From contig NZ_JFKD01000004.1 of the NCBI RefSeq assembly GCF_002115725.1, positions 186,001-250,000 of the forward strand: a DNA stretch of 64,000 nucleotides. The letters are read 5' to 3'. The translations under genes and the position numbers were made by a program. This document shows positions 54,549 through 62,470 of the stretch, in pieces. Each line of letters begins with the position of its first letter. Positions within the stretch are counted from its first letter, which is position 1. Source of the DNA: Marivita cryptomonadis (GTDB taxonomy: Bacteria; Pseudomonadota; Alphaproteobacteria; Rhodobacterales; Rhodobacteraceae). A model generated the notes under the pieces. It was not told the origin of the DNA. It made no database searches and saw only the letters and a program-made list of their open reading frames with translations.

Positions 54549-54566
54549 GGCACAGCGCCATGACAG
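54549..54566 (-). promoter_or_regulatory. Pho-box-like repeat upstream of the isomerase gene
   Basis: On the minus strand CTGTCATGGCGCTGTGCC has 7-mers CTGTCAT (perfect) and CTGTGCC spaced 11 bp, 54 bp before the isomerase start. Of the Pho-box candidates in the window it has the best first half-site. It suggests that the isomerase gene can be induced by PhoB independently of the upstream operon. Confidence 0.5.
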
Positions 54567-54623
54567 GACACCCGTTAATCGTGCCCGTATCGTTCGTCGC
54601 GGGCGGTTGGTGTCATGTGCTGG

Positions 54624-55829
54624 TCAACCTGCCGGGTGGCCACGATAGGCGGGTCTGCCGGCCACCCATGTTCCACAGATCGCGGGCGGGTGTCCGTCTG
54701 GCCAATCAACAAGAACCAGATCGGCACGTTTACCCACTGCGATGTCGCCACGATCGGCCAAATTCATAGCGTGGGCTGGCCCGGCAGAGACAAGCGACCA
54801 AAGCTGCAGTCGATCCGCGCGCCGATCCGCGTCGAGCCGTGCCACTGCGGCCAACATGGCTGGGTAAAAATAGTCCGAGGCCAGCGCATCGCACAGCCCG
54901 GCCTCGACCATGTCGCCTGCGGCGAGCGATCCGATATGGCTACCACCCCGCGCCGCGTTCGGAGCACCAAAGATTATCGTGTCGCCGTTGGACCGTGCCG
55001 CCTCTGCGGCCTCCATCACCATCGGGAACTCGGCCACATGCGCGCCTCGGTCACGAAACCATGCGCGGGTTTCGGCACGGGTGTCGTCATGGCTGAGCAT
55101 TGGCGCACCTTTGTCGCGGGCAATCTTTGCAACCTTTTCTATGACACCGGGCACGTCGGTGCGCCGGTTCCAAACCTCTCCGAGGAGCGTGATGTAATCC
55201 TCTTCGCTGATCCCCGAGCGATGCGCCTTGGACGCCGTGCGCTTGCGCATACGGTCGTCATCCAGTTCGGCCACAGTGAAGTCAGGACTGAATTCGAACG
55301 CGCGATCCTGAATGGGGACATCATAGGCGCGCATCGTCATAGAGGTGTGATCGTTGAATGCCAACGACGGCAAAAGCGGGCCGTCCAGCGCCCAGGCAAT
55401 CGTGTCCAAAGCTTCGAAAGCAAAGGTTTCCCAACGAAGCTGTACGCGGTTTTCGACCAACAAGCGTGGAGCAAGATCCCGAATGGCCTGCATCAGGGTG
55501 CGACCGCGGTCCACGTCACGCAGCCCCGGTTCCCAACCAAGCGTGATCGCGTGATAGGCTGTGGCAATCCCGTTTGCGGCAAGCTGGCGGTCGGTGTCGA
55601 GCACCGCCGCCTCGGTCGGAAAAAACACGCCGGGGCGTGGCATCAGCTGCCGCTCGAAAGCGTCGCCATGCACGTCGATCAGCGCTGGGGCAAGAATCAA
55701 GCCACGACCGTCGATCACCTCGCCTTGCACAGGTCCACCGATCTCGACAATCATCCCGGTTTCAACAGTGACGTTGGTCTCGTGCATTCCGTCCGGCAAA
55801 TAAACGCACGCGCCGGTAAAAGTCTGCAT
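54624..55829 (-). CDS. phnM: Second PhnM-family amidohydrolase
   Basis: The protein is 401 residues from ATG 55829, which overlaps the methyltransferase stop (TGATG). Metal motif LAPALIDVHGD places His54 and Asp56 exactly as in the first PhnM. Other conserved blocks are MPRPGVFFP, FNDHTSM, SHDDTRAET, EFPMVMEAAEAA, GAPNAARGGSH and LASDYFYPA. Identity to the first copy looks low outside these motifs. It may act on a different ribosyl-triphosphate intermediate. It lies in the phnD-headed minus-strand operon. Confidence 0.85.
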   Translation of the reverse strand: MQTFTGACVYLPDGMHETNVTVETGMIVEIGGPVQGEVIDGRGLILAPALIDVHGDAFERQLMPRPGVFFPTEAAVLDTDRQLAANGIATAYHAITLGWEPGLRDVDRGRTLMQAIRDLAPRLLVENRVQLRWETFAFEALDTIAWALDGPLLPSLAFNDHTSMTMRAYDVPIQDRAFEFSPDFTVAELDDDRMRKRTASKAHRSGISEEDYITLLGEVWNRRTDVPGVIEKVAKIARDKGAPMLSHDDTRAETRAWFRDRGAHVAEFPMVMEAAEAARSNGDTIIFGAPNAARGGSHIGSLAAGDMVEAGLCDALASDYFYPAMLAAVARLDADRRADRLQLWSLVSAGPAHAMNLADRGDIAVGKRADLVLVDWPDGHPPAICGTWVAGRPAYRGHPAG

Positions 55830-56473
55830 CACAACCGCTCCATCACCAAATGCCAATGCCACGATCCAGGGTTCTCATGTTCCCGGTCCTCGAGCCAGCG
55901 GCATTCGAACCCGGAAAACAAGGCCAGAAGTTCCGCCGCAGTACAAAAATAGTGCGGATGAATTTTGTCCGTGCCCGGCGCATCAAAGACCCAGGCATTG
56001 CGGCTGATTTCCCGTCCGGGATATTTCGCTTGTTCAAACGGCAAACGGCGTTTGGACAGCATGGTGCCAAGAAAGCTGCCATCGGGTTTCAAAACGCGGC
56101 GGATCTCTTCGATGGTGCGCAGCAGGATGTCTTCGTCGCTGTGGTAGATCACGTTCCAGCTGAGCACATTGTCGAAGTCATGATCCTCGAAGGGCAGGGC
56201 GTGCATGCGCGCTTCAACCGTTGTCATACCTCCCGCCTTGTCGATCTCGGCCAGGCCTTCGGGGGCCGCATCCAATGCGACTACGTCGAACCCCTGCGCG
56301 GCCAACCACAGCGCATGGCGCCCCACGCCTGCGCCCAGGTCTAGGACGCGCGCGCCGGGGGCAAGGGTGCTGGCCCAGCGTTTGACATCCTCTTCTGGAG
56401 ACAGCCATTTGCTGCCCGCCTCAATCCCGGCCCACTGGTCGTTCCAGTGCTGATCCGCTGTGTCAGTCTTCAC
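55829..56473 (-). CDS. Class I SAM-dependent methyltransferase
   Basis: The 214-residue protein has SAM motif I VLDLGAGVGRHAL (about 43-55), an acidic residue at the end of strand 2 (VVALDAAP), LPFEDHDFDNVLSWNVIYHS for motifs II-III, and an HPHYFCTAAEL segment with several His. The acceptor is unknown. It is overlapped by the permease gene upstream (4 bp) and the second phnM downstream, so it is firmly part of this phosphonate operon. Confidence 0.83.
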   Translation of the reverse strand: MKTDTADQHWNDQWAGIEAGSKWLSPEEDVKRWASTLAPGARVLDLGAGVGRHALWLAAQGFDVVALDAAPEGLAEIDKAGGMTTVEARMHALPFEDHDFDNVLSWNVIYHSDEDILLRTIEEIRRVLKPDGSFLGTMLSKRRLPFEQAKYPGREISRNAWVFDAPGTDKIHPHYFCTAAELLALFSGFECRWLEDREHENPGSWHWHLVMERL

Positions 56474-57273
56474 TGTTGGTCTCCGATAATGCGTATCCGG
56501 GCCCAGCCCGAGAGTTGTTCGATTGCGATGACCACAACTGCGATCATCAGGATCACCGTCATCGCGGTTGGATAATCGAAAAGGTCGAAACCGACCTTGA
56601 GTTCGATCCCGATCCCACCTGCGCCGACAAGGCCCAGAATGGTCGAGGACCGCACCGCTTTCTCCAACGCGAACAGCCCTGTCGAGATGAATGCGGGCAT
56701 GGCAGCGGGGATGGTGGCGCAGGCCACAACGTCGATCTTGCGCGCGCCCGTGGCGGTCAGGCTTTCGGCTGGGCCTTTATCCGTTCCTTCCATGTCATCC
56801 GCGAAGAAACGTCCGCAGAAGCCGATGGTATCGACCACGATGGCCAGCATCCCGGCAAACGGTCCAAGCCCCACGGCGACGACAAAGACAAGCGCCCAAG
56901 CGATTTCGGGCACCGCGCGGATGAAGCCAAGGAGGGTCCGAACGATTTGGTTCACGGCGGGTCCGGCAATCAACCCGCGCGCCGCAACAAGTGCAATCGG
57001 CACCGACAGGATCACGCCGATCACCGCGCCTGCCACGGCGATTTGCAAGGTTTCGACCATCTTCCAGCCCAGACGGGCCAGCACTTGCGGGTCCATGTTC
57101 GGCGGGAACGCCCGCGATGCGAAATCGGCAAAGCGGGGTGGGGAAGACATCACCTTGTCGATCGAAAACCCAGCGCCTGCAAGGCACCAGAACACGATGA
57201 CCAGTCCCAGCGTATAGCCAAGGAATGACACCGCAGAGGGCCGTTCCAGTCGGGCGGGGGAGAGGTCAGTCAT
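56470..57273 (-). CDS. phnE: Phosphonate-type ABC permease of the minus-strand operon
   Basis: The 267-residue PhnE homologue from ATG 57273 has the EAA-like loop ESLTATGARKIDVVACATIP and [20 protein letters not shown]. Only one permease gene is present in this operon, so it presumably homodimerises, unlike the paired PhnE genes of the other two importers. It overlaps the ATPase gene by 8 bp. Confidence 0.85.
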   Translation of the reverse strand: MTDLSPARLERPSAVSFLGYTLGLVIVFWCLAGAGFSIDKVMSSPPRFADFASRAFPPNMDPQVLARLGWKMVETLQIAVAGAVIGVILSVPIALVAARGLIAGPAVNQIVRTLLGFIRAVPEIAWALVFVVAVGLGPFAGMLAIVVDTIGFCGRFFADDMEGTDKGPAESLTATGARKIDVVACATIPAAMPAFISTGLFALEKAVRSSTILGLVGAGGIGIELKVGFDLFDYPTAMTVILMIAVVVIAIEQLSGWARIRIIGDQQ

Positions 57274-58084
57274 AAAGCCCTCGCAGGTCTGAAGGAGACA
57301 GGGACGCGGCAGTGGCATCCAGTTGCAGTTTTCCATTCGACAGGCCCAGAATGCGATCGCCGAAGCGTAGGGCGTGTTCGATGTTGTGCGAGGTGAAGAC
57401 GACCGTGACGCCTTCGTCCTTCACAAGTCGGAAGAACAGTTCCATCACGTCTTCACCTGCGGATGGGTCAAGCGAGGCGCAGGGTTCATCGGCAAAGAGA
57501 ACCTTGGGTCTACTGACGATAGCGCGGGCGATGGCCACCCGTTGCGACTGCCCGCCCGAGAGGCGGTCCGCGCGCCGTGTTGCGAAATCTGCAAGCCCGA
57601 CCTTTTCAAGCGCGTGCATTGCGGCGCTGCGCGATGCATCGGGGGCCAGCATATGGGACCAGTGCCGCAGACCGGGCGACTTGCCCAGAAAGCCGTGTAC
57701 CACGTTGGACAACACCGACAGGCGTGGGACAAGGTTGTGTTTCTGTGAGACCAGACCGACCTGCGCACGCAAGCTCCGCAGCGCGGTGCCTTGCGCGGCA
57801 GAGGTTTCCTCCCCCAGCAGGTGAACGCTGCCCGCGCTCACAGGGATCAATCCCATCAGACAACGCAACAGCGTCGATTTTCCGGCTCCGTTGGCACCGA
57901 CCAAAGCGACCGCTTCACCACGCGCCAGACGGAAGCTCACACCATCAAAGATCGCGGTATCGCCAAAAGTCTTTGCGACTTCCCGCGCCTCGATATCGAC
58001 AGGCGAAACCAGGGCGCTGTGCGCCCCGGTTGCCACCGGTCGCGCTTGACGTGCGGCCGGGTCTATCAGATCGAGATCAGTCAC
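57266..58084 (-). CDS. phnC: Phosphonate-type ABC ATPase of the minus-strand operon
   Basis: The protein is 272 residues from GTG 58084, which overlaps the phnD stop. An N-terminal extension of about 30 residues precedes the ABC domain. Walker A is VGANGAGKST, the signature is LSGGQSQRVAIARAI, and Walker B is VLFADEPCASLDP, with TSHNIEHALRFGDR as switch. Longer in-frame starts would run deep into phnD and are not supported. Confidence 0.84.
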   Translation of the reverse strand: MTDLDLIDPAARQARPVATGAHSALVSPVDIEAREVAKTFGDTAIFDGVSFRLARGEAVALVGANGAGKSTLLRCLMGLIPVSAGSVHLLGEETSAAQGTALRSLRAQVGLVSQKHNLVPRLSVLSNVVHGFLGKSPGLRHWSHMLAPDASRSAAMHALEKVGLADFATRRADRLSGGQSQRVAIARAIVSRPKVLFADEPCASLDPSAGEDVMELFFRLVKDEGVTVVFTSHNIEHALRFGDRILGLSNGKLQLDATAASLSPSDLRGLYD

Positions 58085-58946
58085 CGATGAAGTTGTCGAA
58101 CTGAGGATAGCCCGCGTTGGCATACATCGAGCGGACGTAGTCATAGGCTCCATCTTCGATAGCGACGAGGTCCATGCCAACATACTTGTCGTTCTCTTCA
58201 TGTGCGGTGATGCCCGCGATGACCTGCGCCTTGCTGCCGAGGATGGCATCGCGCACCTTCATCGCGACGTCTTGCGGCACATGGGCACCGACCATGATCA
58301 TGTCGTTGGGCAGGTCGCCCGAGCGTGCGATCATCTTGAAGAAACCGTAGGGCAGTTCGGACTGGCCGTTGCGAACGCCGACGAACGTGCCTGCATTCAT
58401 GCCAAGAGCGTCAATGTCGCCGTTCTTGAGCGCCTCGAAGGCGATGTTGCGCGATGTGTGGGTCTTTTCGATGTCGTTCACTGGGTCGACGCCGTAATCC
58501 GCCAGCACTTGCATCGGGCACAGCATGTTCGAGGTCGATCCGATATCACCAAACGCCACCTTCTTGCCCTTGAGGTCGGTTGGCAGGTTGATGCCGCTGT
58601 CCGCCCGCACGACGATGGTGCAATGATAATCCGGACGGCCAAGACCGATCAGAGGTGTGGCATTCGTAAGTTTGTTGATGACGACGTATTCGGCAGGACC
58701 GGAAACAACGAAGTCCACGGTTTCGCCGCGCAGAGCTTCGGCAACGGCGGTGCGCGAGTTCACCGGGAAGAATTCGAAAGTGTCCCCGGTTGCCTCTTCC
58801 AGCGCGGACTTGAACGGACCCCATTCCAATTGAAGACGTTCCATCCCTTCGACGTCGGTCACGGCCAGTTTCCAGTTCTCCGCAGCCGCGCCGAATGCTG
58901 CGGTTGCAGCTAGGCTCAGGCCCAAAACGAGTGATTTGATTTTCAT
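58077..58946 (-). CDS. phnD: Phosphonate-type binding protein of the minus-strand operon
   Basis: The protein is 289 residues from ATG 58946 behind GGAGG; an ATG 18 bases earlier lies in the operator. A signal peptide ends GAAAEN. The PhnD domain has FFPVNSRTAVAEALRGETVD, SGPAEYVVINKL and FGDIGSTSNMLCP, where the GSTSN loop is expected to hold the phosphonate group. It is the first gene of an operon carrying PhnF-operator copy 3. Confidence 0.85.
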   Translation of the reverse strand: MKIKSLVLGLSLAATAAFGAAAENWKLAVTDVEGMERLQLEWGPFKSALEEATGDTFEFFPVNSRTAVAEALRGETVDFVVSGPAEYVVINKLTNATPLIGLGRPDYHCTIVVRADSGINLPTDLKGKKVAFGDIGSTSNMLCPMQVLADYGVDPVNDIEKTHTSRNIAFEALKNGDIDALGMNAGTFVGVRNGQSELPYGFFKMIARSGDLPNDMIMVGAHVPQDVAMKVRDAILGSKAQVIAGITAHEENDKYVGMDLVAIEDGAYDYVRSMYANAGYPQFDNFIGD

Positions 58947-58962
58947 GACAGCCTCCATGGTC

Positions 58963-58978
58963 ATTCATCCGAATGAAT
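58963..58978 (-). promoter_or_regulatory. PhnF operator candidate, copy 3
   Basis: ATTCATCCGAATGAAT is the exact reverse complement of the copies at phnF and phnC, so all three match over 16 bases in the direction of transcription. It ends 16 bp before the phnD ATG at 58946. This ties the minus-strand operon to the same regulator as the C-P-lyase genes 17 kb away. Confidence 0.75.
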
Positions 58979-59011
58979 CGCTGAAGGCTGTGGCAGTCTT
59001 TCAAAGCTTTG

Positions 59012-59029
59012 ATGAAGTCTTTGTAACAG
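59012..59029 (-). promoter_or_regulatory. Pho-box-like repeat upstream of the minus-strand phnD
   Basis: On the minus strand CTGTTACAAAGACTTCAT has 7-mers CTGTTAC and ACTTCAT 11 bp apart, 33 bp upstream of operator copy 3. The first half is identical to the phnC Pho-box candidate. Confidence 0.5.
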
Positions 59030-59055
59030 GATCTGTTCTGTGGCCCGGCTTTGTT

Positions 59056-59559
59056 GAAACAGAGCAGTCCTGATCGCTGCGCTGTTCTGCTGGCGGCTGC
59101 GCCCGGGCGAGGCTGCGTTCTGGTCCACCCTCTCACTTATCCCGCTTGGGCTTGTCTTCCGCTACGAAGGACAGGGCCTGACCTTGCGCGCACTTTGGGA
59201 CTGCCTTTGCTCAGCAGGTCGTATTGTGGTCGATATCGTATCGATCGGAGCAGCGGCCGGTCTGATCATCGGCCGGTCTGATCATCGGGGTCTTGAAAAT
59301 CAAATTCCTCGGTTTCGCGCTGACGCTTTCACTGATTGAACTCGCGGGCGGTAACCTGATCCTTCTGCTCATCACGTCGGCAGTGCTTTCAGGGATCCTC
59401 GGCATGGGGATGCTGACGGTTGGCGTGTACATCCTGCTCGCGACACTGATCACCCCGAGCCCGATCGAAATGGCGGGCGATGTCGCCATCTGGGTGACAC
59501 TTGGCCTTGCTGCCATCTGCATCCTGTCCGAGATGGCAATGTCCAAGCGTTCTGTTTGA
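59056..59559 (+). pseudogene. Broken remnant of a fused TRAP transporter permease
   Basis: Two reading frames join to resemble the C-terminal part of a DctM-like 4TM/12TM fused TRAP permease. The first gives LRALWDCLCSAGRIVVDIVS and IGAAAGLIIG. The second gives LKIKFLGFALTLSLIELAGG and SGILGMGMLTVGVYILLATL. A 16-bp tandem duplication at 59257-59288 shifts the frame between them; removing one copy restores GLIIGVLKIKFLG. No start region is present and a stop precedes the first frame. It is a decayed gene rather than a functional small ORF. Confidence 0.65.
59257..59288 (+). repeat. 16-bp tandem duplication causing a frameshift
   Basis: CCGGTCTGATCATCGG occurs twice head to tail (59257-59272 and 59273-59288) inside the TRAP permease remnant. 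Its length is not a multiple of three. Confidence 0.9.
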
Positions 59560-59790
59560 AGCCGACAGGACTAAGCCGCGACCGCTGCGTGATCCACAAG
59601 AAAGCTCAGGTGTTTGCGCAGAAGACACTGTAAGTTTCAGGGAAACGCTGAAAATCGGTTTGCGGTGTCCGCAGCGGGTTCAGTCGCGGTCGAATGGTAA
59701 CTGGCCTAAAGAGCGCGCAGGCTTCAAAAGGTCAGAGTGGCTGTGTTGGCAGCGGTCAGGTTGCTTGTCCTCGAAAATCCGGCGCAGTGC

Positions 59791-61509
59791 TTAGCGGAAA
59801 TATGACAGCCCTTTGCTGCGTGCAGCATCCACCCAATTCGGGACAAACGGCACAATCTGATCCTGTGTTGGCACCATCATTTCGATAAAATTTGCGCCGG
59901 GATTTGCAAGAGCGGCCGCAAGGACCGGTTCAATCTGGTCCTCTGATGTGACGCGAGCCGCAGAAAAGCCAAAACCCTCGGCGACCTTAACATAGTCGAC
60001 AGCGCCGAAATCGGTGGTCCACGGCGCATCGACGTCATCCAGCAGGATGGCTTCGCCCCGGATCCATCCATAGCTGTCATTGCGCATCAGGATCACGGTG
60101 ATGTTCTTGCCGCTGCGCCGAATGGTTTCGAAGTCGCCCAGAACAAAGGCCAAGGACCCATCACCCGTAAGGCAAATCACTGGGCCGTCGCTGGCATACG
60201 CCGCGCCGATGGCTGCAGGCACGGAATAGCCAAGCGCACCCATCGAATAATTCGTCAGATAGCGTCGCCCGGCTTTGCGCACCGACATCAGGGCCGATGG
60301 ATAGATCGCAGCAACCCCCGGCTCGGCGGTGATGATCCCATCATCAGGTAAAAGCTTATCTAGTGTCTGTGCCAATCGGACCGGCGACAATGTGCCTTTT
60401 GGCATGGGAATATTTGCGTTGAACACCGCATCCAGCGCTGATTGCTTGAGTTCCGTCAGATCTACAATTGGGCGATCAAGAACAGCGTTTTCTTGGCGGA
60501 GCAGCTCAAGCATGTATTCCAGCGTTGCCCGCGCATCGCCAACAAGCCCGACTGCAAGCGGGAAGTTATTGCCCACATGCGCTTCGGCAATATCGAGTTG
60601 GATGAACGTCTTGCTTTGCGGTGCGCCGTAAAGCTTCCAGTGGTTGGTCGAACTGGAATCCGTGTTTGACCCGATCAGAAAGATGGTATCGGCAGCCCCG
60701 GCATAGTCGTTGGCATAGCCCATGCCGCCCCGCGCACCGATCACGCGCAATGATAGAGGGTGGGTTTCGGGGATCGTGCCTTTGCCGGGTGTGGTGGTGG
60801 CGACGGGGATTTGCAACAGCTCGGCCAGTTCGAGCACCGCAGCACCAGCCCCGGAAATCAGCGCCCCTTGACCACACACGATCAACGGCTTTTCGGCGGC
60901 AAGGAGCAAGGCAATTGCCTGTCTGATTTTTCCATGATCCGCAACAGGCCGGTGCGCCGGGTAGTGCCGATACTCAGGCTCGGCATAGATATCGGTGATT
61001 TCGACCTCTTCGTGGAAGACATTGATCGGCACCCGAACGTGTACCGGGGCAGGGCGTCCCGATGTTGCCACCCGGAACGCGCGACGCAGCAGGAAGGGGA
61101 TATCTTCCACACGTGTGAGGTAGAAGGATTCCTTGCAGATGCTTGAATACAGAGCCGTTTGGTCGAGTCCTGTCAGGCCGTGCTTCTTGTCCTGATTCAC
61201 CGGAATGTCCGAGCTGAAAAAGATCACCGGAACCGACGACAAATATGCCTCGGCAATACCGGGAGCGCAATGGGTGACACCGGGGCTGGGCGCTTCGAGT
61301 ACGGCTGGGCGACCTGTGACCTTGGCATAGGCCTCAGCAGCGAAGGAGGCGGTGCGTTCATCGCGCGTAAGGACGAATTTGATGGAAGACGAGTTCTGCC
61401 ACTCCTTGTACCAGCCGATGGTCGTCTCGCCCGGCAATCCGAACACACAACCAACCTCGTGCAGCTCCAGCATCCTCAGAATGACCTGCGCTCCGTTCAT
61501 CCGTGTCAT
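59791..61509 (-). CDS. Thiamine-pyrophosphate enzyme, acetolactate-synthase-like
   Basis: The 572-residue protein has the three-domain POX/ALS layout. VFGLPGETTIGWYKEW with the catalytic Glu in RDERTASFAAEAY is at the N-terminus, a central domain follows, and the C-terminal TPP motif is LTGDGSLAFVLGDFETIRRSGKNITVILMRND in two adjoining parts. It acts on a 2-oxo acid, by decarboxylation or ligation. It is not a clear IlvB because no regulatory subunit follows. It sits at the 3' end of a carrier operon, which suggests catabolism of an imported acid. Confidence 0.78.
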   Translation of the reverse strand: MTRMNGAQVILRMLELHEVGCVFGLPGETTIGWYKEWQNSSSIKFVLTRDERTASFAAEAYAKVTGRPAVLEAPSPGVTHCAPGIAEAYLSSVPVIFFSSDIPVNQDKKHGLTGLDQTALYSSICKESFYLTRVEDIPFLLRRAFRVATSGRPAPVHVRVPINVFHEEVEITDIYAEPEYRHYPAHRPVADHGKIRQAIALLLAAEKPLIVCGQGALISGAGAAVLELAELLQIPVATTTPGKGTIPETHPLSLRVIGARGGMGYANDYAGAADTIFLIGSNTDSSSTNHWKLYGAPQSKTFIQLDIAEAHVGNNFPLAVGLVGDARATLEYMLELLRQENAVLDRPIVDLTELKQSALDAVFNANIPMPKGTLSPVRLAQTLDKLLPDDGIITAEPGVAAIYPSALMSVRKAGRRYLTNYSMGALGYSVPAAIGAAYASDGPVICLTGDGSLAFVLGDFETIRRSGKNITVILMRNDSYGWIRGEAILLDDVDAPWTTDFGAVDYVKVAEGFGFSAARVTSEDQIEPVLAAALANPGANFIEMMVPTQDQIVPFVPNWVDAARSKGLSYFR

Positions 61510-61519
61510 GTGGTTTCCT

Positions 61520-62470
61520 TCAACGGTTTAGGTTTTCCGCACCCGCAGGGTCGCGGGGGCGAAGTGCTTTGCCAAGCAAAATGGGCGTCAGGTACATCGG
61601 GAATTGGTAACAGCCGATGAACAGCAGCACCCGGTCCATCACCTCGGGCGGCAGTGCTACGAGAAACAACGCGATATTGCGGTTTCCGGCGATGATGCTT
61701 GTTCCTGTGCGATCGCGCGTTTCGTCCTCGACGGGAACAAACCGATGCGCAAGAAGCTGAAGTCCGAAATTGACGGCAAAAGCGAATGCCAGCCAAGACG
61801 CGAATTGCAGCGGTGACGACAGCAAGGCAGGCCCGGCGGCGCTCATCAGGCCAACAACTACCACAGCCAGCAAAATAGCCGACCCCCCGTCAAGCGCGTT
61901 CCGGCCTGTGTCACCCATATCGCGCCAGAGAAACCACCGTACGGCAAAGGCCGTTCCAACCGCACCAAACACCACACCGATCAATCTGGCCGTGCCCAGC
62001 AAAGCCTGCACAGGAGACTCCACAATCGGAGAAAGCGTCAGAACCGCCAACGCGGTGAGCGGAAACAGCGCTGTCCCGACCAGCATGATCCGCATGGCCA
62101 CCGAAGGGTCCTGCCCCATGAGGATGGTAAAGTTTGCGCTTCCTGTAACGGACGGTGCCGCCAAGACCAGAACAAGAGCCATGCCCCAAGGGGTTGACGC
62201 CATCCCCATCACGGACAAGACACTCAAGGCCAGAAGCGGCGCAATCAACTGGTAACCGATCACCGTCCGCAACGTATGGCCAATCGCTTTCAAGCTTCCC
62301 AGCGTCGCACGTGGCCCGATGCGCAAGGCTGCCACGAAAAGCAAGGCACTTACCAATTCCGGCAAAAAGGGCCTCATCGCCTGTGCGACCCCCGGCAGGG
62401 CAAGCCCCGCCGCCAGTCCGGCGACAAGGCTCCAGCGTCCGTGCCTTGCGGCGAAAGCGAGCAGGCGCAC
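61520..62470 (-). CDS. BASS-like (bile acid:sodium symporter fold) membrane protein
   Basis: The 316-residue protein has about ten hydrophobic segments. LAAPSVTGSANFTILMGQDP and TGTSIIAGNRNIALFLVALP are the crossover-helix motifs of the BASS/arsenite-permease-like fold. It starts with GTG at 62470, overlapping the TRAP permease stop by one base. It likely transports an organic acid with sodium. Substrate is unknown. Confidence 0.7.
   Translation of the reverse strand: MRLLAFAARHGRWSLVAGLAAGLALPGVAQAMRPFLPELVSALLFVAALRIGPRATLGSLKAIGHTLRTVIGYQLIAPLLALSVLSVMGMASTPWGMALVLVLAAPSVTGSANFTILMGQDPSVAMRIMLVGTALFPLTALAVLTLSPIVESPVQALLGTARLIGVVFGAVGTAFAVRWFLWRDMGDTGRNALDGGSAILLAVVVVGLMSAAGPALLSSPLQFASWLAFAFAVNFGLQLLAHRFVPVEDETRDRTGTSIIAGNRNIALFLVALPPEVMDRVLLFIGCYQFPMYLTPILLGKALRPRDPAGAENLNR

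Noticed and set aside
59293..59559. 88-residue ORF as an independent small membrane protein
   Set aside because: It continues a TRAP permease sequence that is interrupted upstream by the 16-bp duplication, so it is better read as a pseudogene part.
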